Source: an uncultured Porphyromonadaceae bacterium | Lineage (GTDB): Bacteria > Bacteroidota > Bacteroidia > Bacteroidales > Muribaculaceae | Length of the DNA stretch: 8,760 nucleotides | Assembly (NCBI GenBank): GCA_947174735.1 | Contig: CAMWKC010000079.1 | Location: 1-8,760 of the forward strand | Reading direction: 5' to 3' | Part shown: positions 7,426 through 8,760 of the stretch, in pieces | Position numbering within the stretch: position 1 is the stretch's first letter | Layout: each line of letters begins with the position of its first letter | The notes under the pieces: generated by a model | Database searches by the model: none | What the model was told of the DNA's origin: nothing | The model's input: the letters and a program-made list of their open reading frames with translations, nothing else | Translations under genes and position numbers: made by a program

Positions 7426-7746
7426 ATGAGTAAAAATACTATGGGAACTAAAATGCCCCGTAAACTGGAGCAGAAAATGACGATTATGGGTGAGCAGATT
7501 AGACTTGCCAGGTTACGTCGTAATCTCTCGATAGCACAAGTGGCTGAACGGGCTACCTGTTCACCGCTTACAGTCGCGCGTATCGAGAAGGGTTTACCTA
7601 CAGTCTCTATTGGTATTTATGCACGTGTTCTCTATGTGTTGCAGTTAGAAGATGATCTGTTGCTAATAGCACAGCAGGATACTCTCGGACGCGCTCTTCA
7701 GGATCTGAGTCTCAAACGCCGTCAACGTGCTTCAAAAAAAGAGTAA
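7426..7746 (+). CDS. HipB-like helix-turn-helix antitoxin/transcriptional regulator
   Basis: Small (106 residues) Xre/HipB-type DNA-binding protein. A helix-turn-helix domain spans about residues 22-82: GEQIRLARLRRN, then SIAQVAERATCS, then the recognition helix region PLTVARIEKG, followed by a helix ending in the typical LQLEDDLL. A basic tail (KRRQRASKKE) closes the protein. HipB proteins neutralise HipA kinases and repress their own operon, and the gene sits 3 bp before a HipA-family gene, as expected. The start is the ATG at 7426. A longer reading frame open back to a GTG at 7264 is rejected because it runs through AT-rich promoter-like DNA and encodes low-complexity residues. The ribosome site is weak. 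ATG at 7441 or 7456 are alternative starts. Codon use is more AT-rich than the met genes, which could reflect horizontal origin. Confidence 0.9.
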   Translation: MSKNTMGTKMPRKLEQKMTIMGEQIRLARLRRNLSIAQVAERATCSPLTVARIEKGLPTVSIGIYARVLYVLQLEDDLLLIAQQDTLGRALQDLSLKRRQRASKKE

Positions 7747-7749
7747 GTT

Positions 7750-8760
7750 ATGCAGAAGCTATATGTTTATGCCGATTTTGACTGGCTCGAAATGCCTCAG
7801 TTAATAGGTGAATTATCCTACGACTCTGTGCGTGGTAATGAAATTTACGGTTTTTCATACGATAAGAGCTGGCTTAGTGATTATGGCGATATTTTTCTTA
7901 GTGAAGACTTACAGAATCATCCCGGTATCCAATTTACCAAACCGGGACGAAATATCTTTGCCTGTTTTTCCGATGCTATACCCGATCGCTGGGGCCGTAC
8001 ACTACTTAATCGGCGTGAACAAATTATGGCAGTCGATGAGAAACGACCTGTACGACGTTTAAGTTCATTTGATTATCTTACGGGTATTGATGATGCTTCA
8101 CGTATGGGTAGTTTTAGATTTTCGAAGGTTCCTGATGGTGAGTTTATCAATAGTGGAGTTAATTTCAGGGTACCGCCACTGACCAACATTCGTGAACTTA
8201 TGCATGCTGCATATAAAATTGAACTAAGTGAGGAGCAGCATCTGTTACCCTCTAAAAAATGGCTTGTACAGCTATTGCATTCAGGCACATCACTTGGTGG
8301 TGCAAGACCTAAAGCATCGGTAATAGATGAGAAAGGAAATCTGACTGTAGCTAAATTTCCCTCACGTAAAGATGATTATGATGTGGCATTATGGGAGCAT
8401 TTCTGTCATGTGATGGCGCGTAAAGCAGGAATTAACGCTGCCGAAACACGGGTACTTTCAGGAGAAAATTATCATATTCTTCTGTCAAAGAGGTTTGACA
8501 GAAATAATGAAAAGAGAATACATTTCGCTTCAGCACTCACACTTTTAGGTCTTACAGACGGGGACAATGCTTCAACAGGGTATGGCTATATAGACATAGT
8601 AGACTTTATTATCCAATATGGTTGTGATGTAGAACAGAACCTTGAGGAGTTATATCGCCGTGTGGCTTTCTATATCATAGTCGGTAATTCTGATGATCAT
8701 TTCCGTAATCATGGCTTTCTGTTAAAACGTAAAGGCTGGCAACTCTCACCGGCATACGAT
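7750..8760 (+). CDS. hipA: HipA-family Ser/Thr kinase toxin, C-terminus beyond right edge
   Basis: Kinase of the HipA toxin family. The E. coli member phosphorylates glutamyl-tRNA synthetase, stops translation and promotes persistence. The target here is unknown. The window holds 337 codons and family members are about 400-440, so some 70-100 residues lie past the edge. The N-terminal HipA domain (about 1-110) includes RGNEIYGFSYD and DAIPDRWGR, which resembles the usual DSLPDGWGR. Next comes the glycine-rich loop SGTSLGGARPK at 178-188, whose Ser181 lines up with autophosphorylated Ser150 of E. coli HipA, and then Lys202 in VAKFPS as the likely ATP lysine. The catalytic stretch NSDDHFRNHGF follows, with Asp315 and Asn320, and Asp337 in LSPAYD is the metal-binding aspartate. 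All key residues seen are intact, so it is probably active. Its ATG is 3 bp after the HipB-like stop, so the two are co-transcribed and probably coupled. Confidence 0.93.
   Translation, partial: MQKLYVYADFDWLEMPQLIGELSYDSVRGNEIYGFSYDKSWLSDYGDIFLSEDLQNHPGIQFTKPGRNIFACFSDAIPDRWGRTLLNRREQIMAVDEKRPVRRLSSFDYLTGIDDASRMGSFRFSKVPDGEFINSGVNFRVPPLTNIRELMHAAYKIELSEEQHLLPSKKWLVQLLHSGTSLGGARPKASVIDEKGNLTVAKFPSRKDDYDVALWEHFCHVMARKAGINAAETRVLSGENYHILLSKRFDRNNEKRIHFASALTLLGLTDGDNASTGYGYIDIVDFIIQYGCDVEQNLEELYRRVAFYIIVGNSDDHFRNHGFLLKRKGWQLSPAYD

Overview
The window suggests a bacterium of the order Bacteroidales, possibly a Prevotella- or Muribaculaceae-like gut commensal. This rests on the MetH and MetF protein styles, weak Shine-Dalgarno sequences, and a TAnnTTTG-type -7 promoter element upstream of the large operon. 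The genus cannot be fixed from the sequence alone.

Left to right, about 7.2 kb is one minus-strand methionine operon, read from 7242 down to base 1. Its order is a MetB/MetZ-like PLP enzyme (7242-6046), a MalY/PatB-type C-S lyase (6049-4844), metF (4838-3882) and metH (3685 to beyond the left edge). The first two genes overlap by 4 bp (ATGA), and the second and third are 5 bp apart. Together they describe a full route: an activated homoserine is converted to cystathionine or homocysteine, cystathionine is cleaved to homocysteine, methyl-THF is made by MetF, and homocysteine is methylated by B12-dependent MetH. The only real gap in the operon lies between metF and metH (196 bp). It is almost entirely filled by 20 degenerate 9-bp units in unbroken register. 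The units reverse orientation near 3784, so the transcript could fold into a very long AU-rich hairpin.

A 183-bp AT-rich intergenic region (7243-7425) separates the met operon from a divergent plus-strand pair. This pair is a HipB-like helix-turn-helix regulator (7426-7746) and a HipA-family kinase (7750 to beyond the right edge), which together form a HipBA-type toxin-antitoxin module. The intergenic region carries a -7-like element for the met operon and several inverted repeats that could be operators.

The most unusual items are the 9-bp repeat and inverted-repeat array between metF and metH, and a low-complexity insertion of about 28 codons in the reactivation domain of MetH, flanked by duplicated Ser-Thr-Asp-Tyr-Ile sequences. 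No wholly new system is evident. The gene content itself is recognisable.
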